Shown one piece after another: positions 18,488-27,195 of a stretch of DNA of 64,000 nucleotides. Each line of letters opens with the position of its first letter. The stretch's first letter is position 1. The translations under genes and the position numbers were made by a program. Where the stretch lies: NCBI GenBank assembly GCA_030826945.1, contig JAPQLC010000003.1:1-64000 (forward strand), given 5' to 3'. Origin of the DNA: Candidatus Thiobius zoothamnicola (GTDB lineage Bacteria > Pseudomonadota > Gammaproteobacteria > Chromatiales > Chromatiaceae). The notes under the pieces are model-generated. The model had not been told where the DNA came from, did not search any database, and saw only the letters and a list, made by a program, of their open reading frames with translations.

Positions 18488-19040
18488 AGTACTCATTCCA
18501 TTGGCGGAAGGTTGTGAAGAACTGGAAGCTGTCACCCTCATTGATCTGCTGCGTCGCGCTGGGATTCAAGTCGTCACCGCCGGTTTACAGGCTGGCCCAG
18601 TGAAATGCAGCCGTGGCACTGTCATTCTGCCGGATGCTGAATTGGACGCTGTGCTGGGTGATGGTTTCGATATGATCGCCCTACCCGGCGGACTCCCTGG
18701 AGCCGATCACCTGAATAACGATCCACGTATCCGAAAATTGCTCCACGACATGACGGAATCAAACCGTTATACCGTCGCCATTTGCGCAGCACCTAAGGCG
18801 CTGGCTGATGCTGGCCTGCTGGATAACCGGACAGCCACAGCCTACCCCGGCGCGCTCGACCCCAAGCAACTGCCAACAACCCGGTTGGTCGAGCAATCTG
18901 TCGTGCAGGATGGGAAAATCATCACCTCACGCGGCCCCGGCTCCGCCATGGATTTCGCCCTGACATTGATTGAAGTACTTTGCGGAAAAGAAAAACGCCA
19001 AGCGGTTGAACAACCTTTGATGCGTTCAAACGGATCCTGA
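18480..19040 (+). CDS. DJ-1/PfpI family protein (YajL-like)
   Basis: Protein of 186 residues with the DJ-1 fold. The nucleophilic cysteine is in the elbow VAICAAPKAL, its partner glutamate in LAEGCEELEAV, and LPGGLPGADHL and SRGPGSAMDFAL are family signatures. YajL-like members are tied to oxidative-stress protection and to chaperone or deglycase activity, which is debated. The eight-base overlap with msrQ makes a two-gene operon in which both products would deal with oxidative damage. Confidence 0.9.
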   Translation: MPKVLIPLAEGCEELEAVTLIDLLRRAGIQVVTAGLQAGPVKCSRGTVILPDAELDAVLGDGFDMIALPGGLPGADHLNNDPRIRKLLHDMTESNRYTVAICAAPKALADAGLLDNRTATAYPGALDPKQLPTTRLVEQSVVQDGKIITSRGPGSAMDFALTLIEVLCGKEKRQAVEQPLMRSNGS

Positions 19041-19055
19041 TCTGATTCAAAGCAA

Positions 19056-19078
19056 GCCCCGCACACAAACGGCGGGGC
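19056..19078. terminator. GC-rich hairpin between convergent yajL-like gene and folK
   Basis: Perfect seven-base stem GCCCCGC/GCGGGGC with a nine-base loop, between two convergent genes. It may act on transcripts from either side. There is no clear U run in either direction. Confidence 0.5.
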
Positions 19079-19095
19079 GTTAAACCTAAAGCCAT

Positions 19096-19605
19096 TCAAC
19101 CACAGTCCAATGGTATTGGCCTCAAATCAGTTTCACTTCCTGGAAACTGTTTCCACAACGCGCGGTAGCTCACGGCCAATTCAGGATGCAACTCATCAGG
19201 CGCGACATCGGCCAAAGGTCGTAAAACATACCCATATTCGAGAATCTCCCGATTCGGGATACATTTTCCTGAAAAATGACCCACTGCATCGCCATACGTC
19301 AGCACATCAATATCCAAAGTACGCGAACTGAATTTCTCAGCGCCCCGCACTCGCCCATTAGATGCTTCAATAGCCCGCAATCTGGCATGTAATGACGCAA
19401 ACGGCAGTTCCGTCTGTAAGCCAATCACCAGATTATAAAAGTCGTCGCCATCAAATCCTTCGGCGGGCGTCTCATACACTGGCGACACAATCAGCTTGCC
19501 AAATATCACGCCCAGATCATGAATAGCAGCGCATATCATCCGTTCCCGCTGGATGTTACTCCCGATGCTGAGCCAAACTTTACGCCGGACGCTGACCGCG
19601 TTCAA
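19096..19605 (-). CDS. folK: 2-amino-4-hydroxy-6-hydroxymethyldihydropteridine pyrophosphokinase FolK
   Basis: Folate-pathway kinase of 169 residues that transfers pyrophosphate from ATP to the hydroxymethyl pterin. LSIGSN starts the fold, PVYETPAEG is the substrate loop, and SSRTLDIDVLTYGD carries the metal-binding DxD. The C-terminal PNREILEYGYVLRPLADVAP is typical (HPR is replaced by PNRE). Its start overlaps folB by 26 bases, so the two consecutive folate steps are translationally linked. Confidence 0.94.
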   Translation of the reverse strand: MNAVSVRRKVWLSIGSNIQRERMICAAIHDLGVIFGKLIVSPVYETPAEGFDGDDFYNLVIGLQTELPFASLHARLRAIEASNGRVRGAEKFSSRTLDIDVLTYGDAVGHFSGKCIPNREILEYGYVLRPLADVAPDELHPELAVSYRALWKQFPGSETDLRPIPLDCG

Positions 19606-19939
19606 TGATCACCCCCACATCTGTGGCACCACTGATCGCGCCTTTTTTATTAATCGACAATCGCAGCCAGGCCACACCAAATTCCTCACGGATAATATCG
19701 CTACATCGCTCGGCGAGTGTTTCAACCAACATAAATTGACTGCCACCAACAAACTGAATCATACGTTTGGCGACCGCTTTATAATCCAGCGTATCCTCTA
19801 TCTGATCAGTGGCTGCTGCCTTGGCAATATCAGCACTCATTTCAATATCCAGAACCACGGTTTGTTGAATATTACGTTCCCAATCGTAAATACCAATCAC
19901 CGTATCAATCTGTAAATCCCGTAAAAAAACGATGTCCAT
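19580..19939 (-). CDS. folB: Dihydroneopterin aldolase FolB
   Basis: Enzyme of 119 residues that converts dihydroneopterin to the hydroxymethyl pterin used by FolK. Conserved segments are IGIYDWER near the start, DTLDYKAVAKRM in the middle and LVETLAERCSDII with the substrate-binding glutamate. The lysine of NKKGAISGATDVGVIIER is the usual catalytic residue. It is divergent from plsY with about 100 bases between them, a conserved gammaproteobacterial neighbourhood. Confidence 0.94.
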   Translation of the reverse strand: MDIVFLRDLQIDTVIGIYDWERNIQQTVVLDIEMSADIAKAAATDQIEDTLDYKAVAKRMIQFVGGSQFMLVETLAERCSDIIREEFGVAWLRLSINKKGAISGATDVGVIIERGQRPA

Positions 19940-20038
19940 CAGCTACCAACTCACCAATTAACTTACGAAACAGGGATATTAGCTTATAATTAGCAGCATT
20001 AACCCGCTTCTTCCTGTTACATAAACACGGATCCGTAT

Positions 20039-20623
20039 ATGATTGATTTTCTACTCGTATCAGGTGCTTATCTGCTCGGTTCATTATCCAGCGCAATCCT
20101 GGTGTGCCGCATCATGGGCCTGCCCGATCCGCGAACGCAAGGCTCCAACAACCCGGGAGCAACCAACGTATTGCGTATTGGCGGAAAAAAAGCCGCCGCG
20201 CTCACGTTTATCGGCGATGCCCTGAAAGGGCTATTGCCAATATTGGTTGGCTACTTCATCAACGCGGATTTACTCACGCTTGCCTTAGCTGGAGCCGCTG
20301 CATTTACTGGACATCTTTACCCAATCTTTTTTCGCTTCCAAGGGGGCAAAGGGGTTGCAACCTCTCTGGGCATTCAATTCGGACTTTATTGGCCAGTTGG
20401 CCTGATTTCAGCCGCCATTTGGCTTTTCGTCGCCAAAGTCGTCCGCATCTCCTCTCTGTCCGCGCTGATTTCAATGGGTCTGGCTCCTATCGCTGTTTGG
20501 TTGATAGCCCCTGAAATTGAGCTGATCCTCTTACAAAGCGGCATGAGTCTGATCTTGATACGGCGGCATCGCAGCAACATCATAAACCTGATACACGGCG
20601 AAGAAGATACCATCAAAAACTAA
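20039..20623 (+). CDS. plsY: Acyl-phosphate:glycerol-3-phosphate acyltransferase PlsY
   Basis: Integral membrane enzyme of 194 residues that uses acyl-phosphate made by PlsX (partial gene at the right end of this window) to acylate glycerol-3-phosphate, the first step of phospholipid synthesis. The three loop motifs are present: SNNPGATNVLR (serine and arginine), GHLYPIFFRFQGGKGVATSLG, and a final IRRHRSNIINLIHGEE. About five hydrophobic helices are visible. Confidence 0.96.
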   Translation: MIDFLLVSGAYLLGSLSSAILVCRIMGLPDPRTQGSNNPGATNVLRIGGKKAAALTFIGDALKGLLPILVGYFINADLLTLALAGAAAFTGHLYPIFFRFQGGKGVATSLGIQFGLYWPVGLISAAIWLFVAKVVRISSLSALISMGLAPIAVWLIAPEIELILLQSGMSLILIRRHRSNIINLIHGEEDTIKN

Positions 20624-20838
20624 ATACTCCGGTAAAGCTGGTGGCTTAGACGGATAGAACCCCTCAAAGGGACATAATGCGAATCACTTTTGTTTCCTCG
20701 CTTTACATATCAATAACCAGTGATGGCTTCACCATCAAATCGCTTATTCAGTGACCTTTGGATTGGGGATTTTCAATGTGCTTTAAGGTATATAGTCAAT
20801 TGGTTTGATAAAAAATCCAATAGTAGAGTCCGTCATAT

Positions 20839-20856
20839 TACTGCAATACCGCAGTA
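20839..20856. promoter_or_regulatory. Inverted repeat upstream of the 145-residue hypothetical gene
   Basis: TACTGC-AATACC-GCAGTA, 39 bases before the ATG at 20895. It resembles the TTACT..AGTAA palindrome at 3084-3095, so a related MarR-type regulator could bind, but the spacing differs. Read as RNA it would be a small hairpin. Confidence 0.25.
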
Positions 20857-20894
20857 GTCGCGCAACGTGATATCAAATAACGAGGAAACAAAAA

Positions 20895-21332
20895 ATGGGT
20901 AATGCAATTGTAAGAAAATGGAGTGACCAGAGCTATCCTGGATTCAATGAACTGAAAAGCTATATTGAAAGTTGCGATATCATTGAATACAAAAATAACG
21001 AGGTACATAGAGGGGACAATTCCATCTGGTTCAGAGATGCAGGCGGAAGGGCGTCATCCGATATGGAATACGTTTTGAACACGCCTAAATTTCGGCACTA
21101 CCACAATTTAATGCCAGCAGGGACTGATCCATGTGTTGCTTTTTGCCAACTCATGGTGCTCAGATATCGCTCACAACTCAAGCTTGACAACGAATCTGGC
21201 ACCTATTTAATCCGTTTTAACGTTTGGAGTGATATCTACACGCAAAAAAATGAAGCGCAAATGACTCAACAGGTTAATTTCACTTATTCAGCTGGTAGTA
21301 AGAAAGATCAAAACATGATCGTTTGTCTCTGA
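20895..21332 (+). CDS. Hypothetical protein, 145 residues
   Basis: I do not recognise a family. The product is soluble-looking, without a signal peptide or membrane segment. It starts MGNAIVRKWSDQSYPGFNEL and has a mixed composition rich in Tyr, Asn and Asp. A good ribosome site (GAGGAAA) precedes the ATG. A strong terminator follows at 21378, so it is an independent single-gene transcription unit between plsY and the HPr gene. The context gives no clear functional hint. Confidence 0.7.
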   Translation: MGNAIVRKWSDQSYPGFNELKSYIESCDIIEYKNNEVHRGDNSIWFRDAGGRASSDMEYVLNTPKFRHYHNLMPAGTDPCVAFCQLMVLRYRSQLKLDNESGTYLIRFNVWSDIYTQKNEAQMTQQVNFTYSAGSKKDQNMIVCL

Positions 21333-21377
21333 CCGAAGTCTCGGTAAATGTGAAATAAGCTTCACATCACAAAGCTG

Positions 21378-21416
21378 AAAACACCCTTGTAACCAAATGA
21401 GTAACAAGGGTGTTTT
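21378..21416 (+). terminator. Strong intrinsic terminator
   Basis: Perfect 13-base stem AAAACACCCTTGT / ACAAGGGTGTTTT with a 13-base loop, ending in a T-rich run. It lies 45 bases after the hypothetical gene at 20895-21332 and faces the end of the HPr gene, so it may serve both convergent units. Confidence 0.85.
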
Positions 21417-21511
21417 ATATCTGTTAGGCATCTTTTTCCTGAAAGAGCCACATCCGCCAACAAGCCACGCCAATGTGCCTGTTCTCGCTCCCATGATGGC
21501 GCTATCTAAGA

Positions 21512-21781
21512 TTATTCATCTTCGCCAAATCGATTTTCAATCAGAGCAACCAAAGCGTCCATTGCAGCTTGCTCACCCTCTCCTTCAACCTTAAGCCGGA
21601 TATCCGCACCATAAGCCGCTGCCAACATCATGACACCCATAATACTTTTGCCATTCACTACCTGACCCGCCCGCTCAATCGTAATTTCTGCGGGATATCC
21701 ATTCGCAACACTGACCAGCTTGGCCGCCGCACGGGCATGCAGACCTAATTTGTTGATGATCGTAATATCTCGTTGCAACAT
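21512..21781 (-). CDS. Phosphocarrier protein HPr/NPr
   Basis: Phosphotransferase-system carrier of 89 residues. The phosphorylated histidine is in GLHARAA (about residue 16), and a regulatory serine sits in NGKSIMGVM (about residue 46), which an HPr kinase can modify. It is the last gene of the rpoN cluster, after an EIIA of the mannose type. No sugar-specific EIIB/EIIC genes are nearby, so the system is probably regulatory (PTS-Ntr-like) rather than for sugar uptake. Enzyme I is not in the window. Confidence 0.93.
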   Translation of the reverse strand: MLQRDITIINKLGLHARAAAKLVSVANGYPAEITIERAGQVVNGKSIMGVMMLAAAYGADIRLKVEGEGEQAAMDALVALIENRFGEDE

Positions 21782-21825
21782 CGTTCTGATGGGAAAAGTG
21801 AGTTAAAGGAGGAATAAATAGTGAA

Positions 21826-22218
21826 TCATTGATGACAAGCACAGACCCCAAGCTGAGCGCCTTCCCGCGCTTTATCACTCAAGTTTTGCAGATCCGCACC
21901 AACCGCATAATTAAACACCCGCAGCAGCATTGGCAAATTCAGTCCCGCCAGTACCACGACTTGATCGGCATACGCAAACCCACGCGCAATATTATTCGGC
22001 GTGGCTCCGTACAAATCGGTCAGAATCAAGACCCCTTGCCCCTGATCCAGCTGTCTGAGCAGCCTTTCTGCCTCCTGCCTAATACGCTTTGGATTCACAT
22101 CAACAGGCACCTCAAGACAGCTCATACCCACTGGAGTGGAGCCATAAATACGTTTGGCATTATTCAAAATGGATGTGCCGATCCCTGGATGCGTCATCAG
22201 TAAAACACCCACAGTCAC
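21826..22218 (-). CDS. PTS EIIA component, mannose/fructose (ManX) family
   Basis: Single-domain EIIA of 130 residues. The phosphorylatable histidine is in MTHPGIG at residue 9, and DLYGATPNNIAR and GLNLPMLLRV are family stretches. Stand-alone EIIA-Man proteins of this cluster lack membrane partners and are thought to signal phosphorylation state. It overlaps rapZ by four bases and is followed by HPr, its likely phosphoryl donor. Confidence 0.92.
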   Translation of the reverse strand: MTVGVLLMTHPGIGTSILNNAKRIYGSTPVGMSCLEVPVDVNPKRIRQEAERLLRQLDQGQGVLILTDLYGATPNNIARGFAYADQVVVLAGLNLPMLLRVFNYAVGADLQNLSDKAREGAQLGVCACHQ

Positions 22219-23087
22219 GGCAGTTCTCGATGGTTACAAAGCACCGTCCTCTCCTGCGCCTCAAAGAAATCCTTCAATTTCTCGATAAGATAAACTGAGC
22301 GATGTTGTCCACCTGTGCAACCCACCGCGATAGTGAGATAGCTACGCCCTTCCTTCTCAAAACAAGGCAGCCATTCCGCGACAAACTGACGTATCTGCTG
22401 CTGCATCAAATCCACTCGATGATCTTGTTCGAGAAACTGCGCAACCCCTGCATCACGCCCAGTCAATGCGCGTAGTTCTGGCTGCCAATGTGGGTTTGGC
22501 AGACAACGGGCATCAAATACAAAATCGGCATTACGCGGCACGCCATACTTAAAACCAAAAGACTCCAGCATCAAAGAAAGTTGCACCGTATCACGTTCGG
22601 CGACGCGATTCCGAATCAGTTGACGTAACTCATGCAGACTCGTATGACTGGTGTCAATACGTAAATTCGCCATATCATGCAACGGCATCAAAATTTCACG
22701 TTCATGCGCAATCGCAGATGGTAAATTATGCTGATTATCAGTGAGCGGATGACGACGACGTGTTTCGCCAAAACGCCGAATCAAAGCAGCATCTTCCGCA
22801 TCCAGGAAAATCAGTTCATATGCAATATGTTCCTGACGTAAACGCTGCATTAAATCCGGTAAATCATGCAGATCGGCATCCCGCATTCTGGCATCAATCC
22901 CAATAGCAATGCGCACACCTTCTTCGTCAAACGACTGAATCAGGTCATCCACCAATGCTGCAAACAATTTGATCGGCAAATTATCAATACAATCATATCC
23001 GGCATCTTCCAAAGCATTTAAAGCGATACTCTTGCCAGAGCCAGATAACCCGGTTATCACAATAATTTTGATGTTTCCCTGCGCCAT
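22215..23087 (-). CDS. rapZ: RNase adapter/nucleotide-binding protein RapZ (YvcJ family)
   Basis: Protein of 290 residues with an N-terminal P-loop (GLSGSGKS) and the C-terminal substrate-sensing domain typical of the family, ending with VGCTGGQHRSVYLIEKL. In E. coli RapZ guides RNase E to the small RNA GlmZ and so controls glucosamine-6-phosphate synthesis. Whether that holds here is not known. It is embedded between hprK and the EIIA gene and starts soon after hprK. Confidence 0.95.
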   Translation of the reverse strand: MAQGNIKIIVITGLSGSGKSIALNALEDAGYDCIDNLPIKLFAALVDDLIQSFDEEGVRIAIGIDARMRDADLHDLPDLMQRLRQEHIAYELIFLDAEDAALIRRFGETRRRHPLTDNQHNLPSAIAHEREILMPLHDMANLRIDTSHTSLHELRQLIRNRVAERDTVQLSLMLESFGFKYGVPRNADFVFDARCLPNPHWQPELRALTGRDAGVAQFLEQDHRVDLMQQQIRQFVAEWLPCFEKEGRSYLTIAVGCTGGQHRSVYLIEKLKDFFEAQERTVLCNHRELP

Positions 23088-23117
23088 TTTAATGTCCCTG
23101 TATCATCTGAAATAAGA

Positions 23118-23672
23118 TCAATTCAACAGACTCCGCTGTCTATCAATGAATGACTGGGCCGCATTATAGCCATGACGCTTTAACAAATAATTACGCGCTG
23201 CCGCCTCGACCAAAACAGCCAGATTACGCCCAGGCACCACGGGGATAGTGATAAGCGGAATTGACACGCCCAATACATCACGCGTCGCCTGTATAGGTTC
23301 CAGACACCGTATTACGGCGATTTGTCGTTCATCCACCACCTCCAGAGACAGGATCATTTCCAATTCAGCTTGCGGCTTAACCCGTTCATCGCCAAACATG
23401 GCGCGAATATTCAAGATCCCAAGGCCTCTCACTTCCAGAAAATCACGCAGCATCGGCGGACAAACGCCGATGACACGATTTGATCCCACAGATGAACACT
23501 CAACCACATCATCAGCGACTAGACAGCAACCCCGGGAAATTAATTCAAGCGCCAATTCACTCTTACCGACGCCTGGCCTTCCTGTCATTAATACGCCAAT
23601 GCCTGATATCTCAAGCAACACACCGGGCAGAATCATCTGATGGTAGCCGGAAACGGAATAAAGCCGACCCAT
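23118..23672 (-). CDS. hprK: HPr kinase/phosphorylase, kinase domain only
   Basis: Protein of 184 residues. It contains the P-loop GRPGVGKSE, the HPrK signature RGLGILNIRAMFG, and the basic end typical of the catalytic domain. Full-length HPrK is about 310 residues with an N-terminal domain. That domain is missing here because ptsN ends six bases upstream, so this is the short form known from many proteobacteria. It would phosphorylate and dephosphorylate the HPr serine at 21512-21781 and link PTS state to metabolism. Confidence 0.9.
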   Translation of the reverse strand: MGRLYSVSGYHQMILPGVLLEISGIGVLMTGRPGVGKSELALELISRGCCLVADDVVECSSVGSNRVIGVCPPMLRDFLEVRGLGILNIRAMFGDERVKPQAELEMILSLEVVDERQIAVIRCLEPIQATRDVLGVSIPLITIPVVPGRNLAVLVEAAARNYLLKRHGYNAAQSFIDRQRSLLN

Positions 23673-23678
23673 TCAACA

Positions 23679-24140
23679 TCAGGCGACATGAACAGTCGGT
23701 TCGGCCAATAAGCGCTGAATCTCTGTTGCATCTTTTGCTTCACGCATCGCTTGCCGGGTACTCGGAACACGCAACAAACGTGCTAAATCGGCAAGCAGTT
23801 GCAAATGTTCCTCCGTACCTTGTTCCGGCACCAGCAAAATAAAAATCAGATCCACAGACTGCTCATCCAGACTGTCAAAATCAATGGCTTCAGTCAGGCG
23901 GATGAAAGCGCCGCGACTCTGCCGCATGCCCGGCATGCGGGCATGTGGTAAAGCCACTCCACCCGCCATGCCGGTACTGCCCAAACGCTCCCTTTCCAAC
24001 AAGCGTTCAAAAATTAATTCCGCCATATCCTGATCATGCTGGCCCAATAATTGGGCAGCCCGCTCCAATACCCGCTTCTTACTATGGGATGAATCGTCCA
24101 GACTGATAGTGCCAGGGTTAAGAAGTGTTTCAACCATCAT
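23679..24140 (-). CDS. ptsN: Nitrogen-regulatory PTS EIIA component PtsN
   Basis: EIIA of the fructose/mannitol family, 153 residues. The phosphorylated histidine is in VALPHARMPG near residue 66, preceded by GSTGMAGG. The C-terminus has LVPEQGTEEHLQLLADLARLL. PtsN regulates potassium uptake, sigma factor balance and stress responses by protein contact. It sits in its canonical place between hpf and hprK/rapZ. A 270-base gap containing an inverted repeat separates it from hpf. Confidence 0.95.
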   Translation of the reverse strand: MMVETLLNPGTISLDDSSHSKKRVLERAAQLLGQHDQDMAELIFERLLERERLGSTGMAGGVALPHARMPGMRQSRGAFIRLTEAIDFDSLDEQSVDLIFILLVPEQGTEEHLQLLADLARLLRVPSTRQAMREAKDATEIQRLLAEPTVHVA

Positions 24141-24256
24141 AAATGGTGCTCAAGCCATGATTACCAAAGGGGCTTCAGTATTTCAGAATATTCAGCGAAT
24201 ACAATTAACTAAACCAATCTTGCACAGATCAAATGACGTTGCACCCTATGACTGGC

Positions 24257-24349
24257 AGGCTGTTGAAACTCGTTCAGGTGCATGTGAAACAAGACGCAAA
24301 ATCACCCTTTCTGCGCCGTCACACCACATGAACACCATTCCAACAGCCT
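24257..24349. repeat. MITE-like inverted repeat, AGGCTGTTG ends
   Basis: The ends AGGCTGTTGAA (24257) and CCAACAGCCT (to 24349) are inverted copies, and similarity continues about 20 bases inward on both sides (TTCAGGTGCATGTG against TTCATGTGGTGTG). The total is about 93 bases, non-coding, between ptsN and hpf. The left half aligns by eye with the repeat at 33445-33559, including ACAAG.CG.AAAT.ACCC, so these are copies of one dispersed family. Confidence 0.55.
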
Positions 24350-24412
24350 GTTATCCCAACCATCCCGCAAAACATCTGTTCAAACGGCGGGATGGATTGG
24401 CCCATAGATCCT

Positions 24413-24745
24413 TCAGGCATCCAAATTGGTGGCATCCAGATTATGGTGTCCTGCGCCACGATGATTTTTCATTTTCTCTTTTTGTTTGATCACCTGACGA
24501 TCCAATTTATCAGCCAATGCGTCAATAGCGGCGTACATATCCTCACTCACAGCATCGGCATAAACATCAGTCCCTGTTACATGCAGTTGCGCTTCCGCCT
24601 TTTGGGCTAATTTTTCAACGCTCAGAATAACCTGTATGTGAGTGACATGATCAAAATGCCGCTCTAGCCGGGATAGCTTCTCTTCGACATAAGTCCGCAT
24701 GGAATCAGTCACTTCAACATGATGGCCTGACACATTGATTTGCAT
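24413..24745 (-). CDS. hpf: Ribosome hibernation-promoting factor HPF (short form)
   Basis: Protein of 110 residues with the S30AE fold: MQINVSGHHVEVTDSM, then YVEEKLSRLERHFDHV and the helix DMYAAIDALADKLDRQ. Short HPF binds the 30S subunit and helps form inactive 100S dimers in stationary phase. The start at 24745 matches the family, and the longer frame to 24793 overlaps rpoN and is not conserved. A His/Asn-rich tail follows. It is located directly after rpoN, as in most proteobacteria. Confidence 0.95.
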   Translation of the reverse strand: MQINVSGHHVEVTDSMRTYVEEKLSRLERHFDHVTHIQVILSVEKLAQKAEAQLHVTGTDVYADAVSEDMYAAIDALADKLDRQVIKQKEKMKNHRGAGHHNLDATNLDA

Positions 24746-24770
24746 AAAATTCTCCTTAGGAATGATATTT

Positions 24771-26246
24771 TTACAATAGACGCTTACGTTCATTTGAAGG
24801 GGGAATCATCATGGATTCACGGTATTTAGCCACCGTGCGCCGCGCCACTTTAAACCCCTGATCCGCAAGCAAAGCAGCGATTTTATTGTCCGACAATGGT
24901 TTCTTCACGGGTTCAGACTGAATGAGTTTTTTGATCGAAGCACGCACGGCGGTCGCGGAGACTTCTCCGCCCCCCACCGTACCCACATGGCTGGAAAAAA
25001 AATGCTTAAATTCATACACGCCGCGAGGCGTATGCATATATTTTTGCATGGTGACGCGTGAAATGGTTGATTCATGCATATCCACAGCCTCAGCAACCGT
25101 TTTAAGCACTAAAGGTTTCATCGCCTCATCACCCAACTCAAAGAAATCACGCTGCATCTCTAAAATCGTATTCGCAACCCGTAGAATCGTTTCGTTGCGA
25201 CTGCGCAAACTTTTGATCAGCCAACGCGCCTCTTGTAAGTGCTGTTTCAACATGGCGTTATCCCGACTCGTATCCGCGCGCCGCACCAAATTCGCATAGC
25301 CCTGATGGATTCTCAAACGCGGCATAATATTCGCGTTCAGTTCAACTCGCCACCGTCCGGCATGCTTGGACACATACACATCCGGCTCAATATAACGCGT
25401 GGAATCATCCGCAATGCTCGCCCCTGGACGCGGATTTAATGAACGGATCAAGCTGAGAATCTCGCGCAGCTCATCCTGACCGACAAACAAACGACGGCAT
25501 AGTTGTACTTCGTCACAAGCCGCCAAAAGATCGAAATGATGCTGTAGAAGTTCTATCGCGTGTTCACGTTCATCAAACGATGCCGGTAATAAGCGCGCCT
25601 GGATCAACAAACACTCACGCAAATCACGCGCAGCAATGCCCGGGGGATCAAAGTGTTGAATGCGATGCAACACCATCTCAGCATCCGCTAAATCAACCTC
25701 CGTCATATCCAGCGCGGTAATGACATCCTGTAAACAAGAACTCAAATAACCATCTTGGTTAAGATCATCGATAATGGCTTCCGCGATCAACCTGTCTGAT
25801 GGGATGAAACGCGCCATCGCCAACTGCCAAGCCAAATGGTCATGTAAAGTTTCGTCTTGGCTTTGTCGCATCAACCAATCCGTGTCCTGGCCAGATGCTC
25901 CGTTGGAAGATGAATAGGCGATGGTCGGCTCATAGATATCATCCCAAGCCGCGTCAACCGGCAGATCATCTGGCATCGATTCCGTCGCCATCTGCACTTC
26001 ATGCTCGTTATTGATATCATTAACCGCCGGAACCGCAACCTCATCTGATAAGGGAATTTCCCCTTCCCCCACTGTACGCTCATCTGGCTGCGTCTCATCA
26101 ACCTCCAACATAAAATTGGCTTCAAGCGCTTGCTGCACTTCCACTTGCAACTCCAAGGCGGACAATTGCAACAGCTTGATCGCCTGTTGCAACTGAGGCG
26201 TCATTTTAAGTTGTTGGCTCAGCCCGAGCTGAATGGATGGCTTCAT
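24771..26246 (-). CDS. rpoN: RNA polymerase sigma-54 factor RpoN
   Basis: Sigma factor of 491 residues that directs polymerase to -24/-12 promoters activated by enhancer-binding AAA+ proteins. Region I is the Gln/Leu-rich start (LGLSQQLKMTPQLQQAIKLL). An acidic region II follows, then the core-binding and DNA-binding domains. The C-terminal RpoN box reads ARRTVAKYRE. lptA/lptB, which often precede rpoN, are absent; an SDR gene is the upstream neighbour. hpf, ptsN, hprK, rapZ and the PTS genes follow. Confidence 0.97.
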   Translation of the reverse strand: MKPSIQLGLSQQLKMTPQLQQAIKLLQLSALELQVEVQQALEANFMLEVDETQPDERTVGEGEIPLSDEVAVPAVNDINNEHEVQMATESMPDDLPVDAAWDDIYEPTIAYSSSNGASGQDTDWLMRQSQDETLHDHLAWQLAMARFIPSDRLIAEAIIDDLNQDGYLSSCLQDVITALDMTEVDLADAEMVLHRIQHFDPPGIAARDLRECLLIQARLLPASFDEREHAIELLQHHFDLLAACDEVQLCRRLFVGQDELREILSLIRSLNPRPGASIADDSTRYIEPDVYVSKHAGRWRVELNANIMPRLRIHQGYANLVRRADTSRDNAMLKQHLQEARWLIKSLRSRNETILRVANTILEMQRDFFELGDEAMKPLVLKTVAEAVDMHESTISRVTMQKYMHTPRGVYEFKHFFSSHVGTVGGGEVSATAVRASIKKLIQSEPVKKPLSDNKIAALLADQGFKVARRTVAKYRESMMIPPSNERKRLL

Positions 26247-26391
26247 GCAGATTTAAACATTGGATTGACGCTGGCGCTCCGTCAGCTCAGTCATGACGAA
26301 TTTAATGGCTGTCATTTTAGCGTAATTTTTATCGCACTACCTATAACGCGCCCAGAAACAAAGCATGGCTGAAAGAGGGGGCAACACGCGA

Positions 26392-27105
26392 TCACCCCTT
26401 ACCATACACGGGAATCGCCGCCCCCGTCACACAACGTCCCGCCGTAGACGCCAAAAACAACACAACATCCGCCAGCGCGGCAGGCGCCACCCATTGGCTA
26501 AAATCCGCATCCGGCATGTCAGTGCGATTCTGCGGTGTATCAATCGTGCCCGGCAAAATACAATTGACATTGATATTCTGCGGCTTATTCTCCTCCGCCA
26601 GCGATTCCGTCAATGTCAACACCGCCGCTTTTGATGCACAATAAGGTGCCATCCGCGCTCTGCCCGCCAAGGCTGCCCGCGCGGAGACGTTGATGATCCG
26701 TCCCCCTCCCTGCTGAATCATGCCCGGTAAAACAGCGCGGCACACATAGAAAGCCGAACGCGCATTCAGGTTCATCATCAACTCCCAATCACGATCCGCT
26801 ACATCCTGGACCGGCGGCCCCATGGTGAATCCACCGGCAATATTGGCCAGCACATCAATCTGACCAAAATGCGTGAATATTGCTTGCACAACATCTTTCA
26901 CCGAATCCGCATCCAGCAAATCCACCAACCAAGTCGCCGCCTCAGTATCTTTGGGCAAAGCATCCCGCATCTCTTGTAAGACCATCTGATCCCGGTCTAA
27001 CAAAGCTAACCTGGCTCCCTGCTCAGCAAAAGCTTGGGCAACCGCCCGGCCAAGATTGCCAGCGGCTCCGGTAATCAATACAACTTGTGAAGTGAATTGG
27101 GACAT
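26392..27105 (-). CDS. Short-chain dehydrogenase/reductase (SDR)
   Basis: Classical SDR of 237 residues. The cofactor motif GAAGNLGRAV is near residue 13, NIAGG in the middle, the catalytic serine in INVSARAA, and the YxxxK pair in YCASKAAV. The substrate cannot be told from the sequence. The acidic residue at the end of the second strand (LLDRD) favours NAD. It is upstream of rpoN on the same strand with a 145-base gap, and divergent from lapA. Confidence 0.88.
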   Translation of the reverse strand: MSQFTSQVVLITGAAGNLGRAVAQAFAEQGARLALLDRDQMVLQEMRDALPKDTEAATWLVDLLDADSVKDVVQAIFTHFGQIDVLANIAGGFTMGPPVQDVADRDWELMMNLNARSAFYVCRAVLPGMIQQGGGRIINVSARAALAGRARMAPYCASKAAVLTLTESLAEENKPQNINVNCILPGTIDTPQNRTDMPDADFSQWVAPAALADVVLFLASTAGRCVTGAAIPVYGKG

Positions 27106-27195
27106 AACATCATTCCTGAAAATGCGTGATACGATGCGAGCATTATAAGGCGGGGCTTGACAACAGCGCGATCCAAAATAGACACGGTATTTAAC

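Noticed and set aside
23118..23672. hprK as a truncated pseudogene
   Set aside because: The kinase domain is complete and the short form is known in many proteobacteria.
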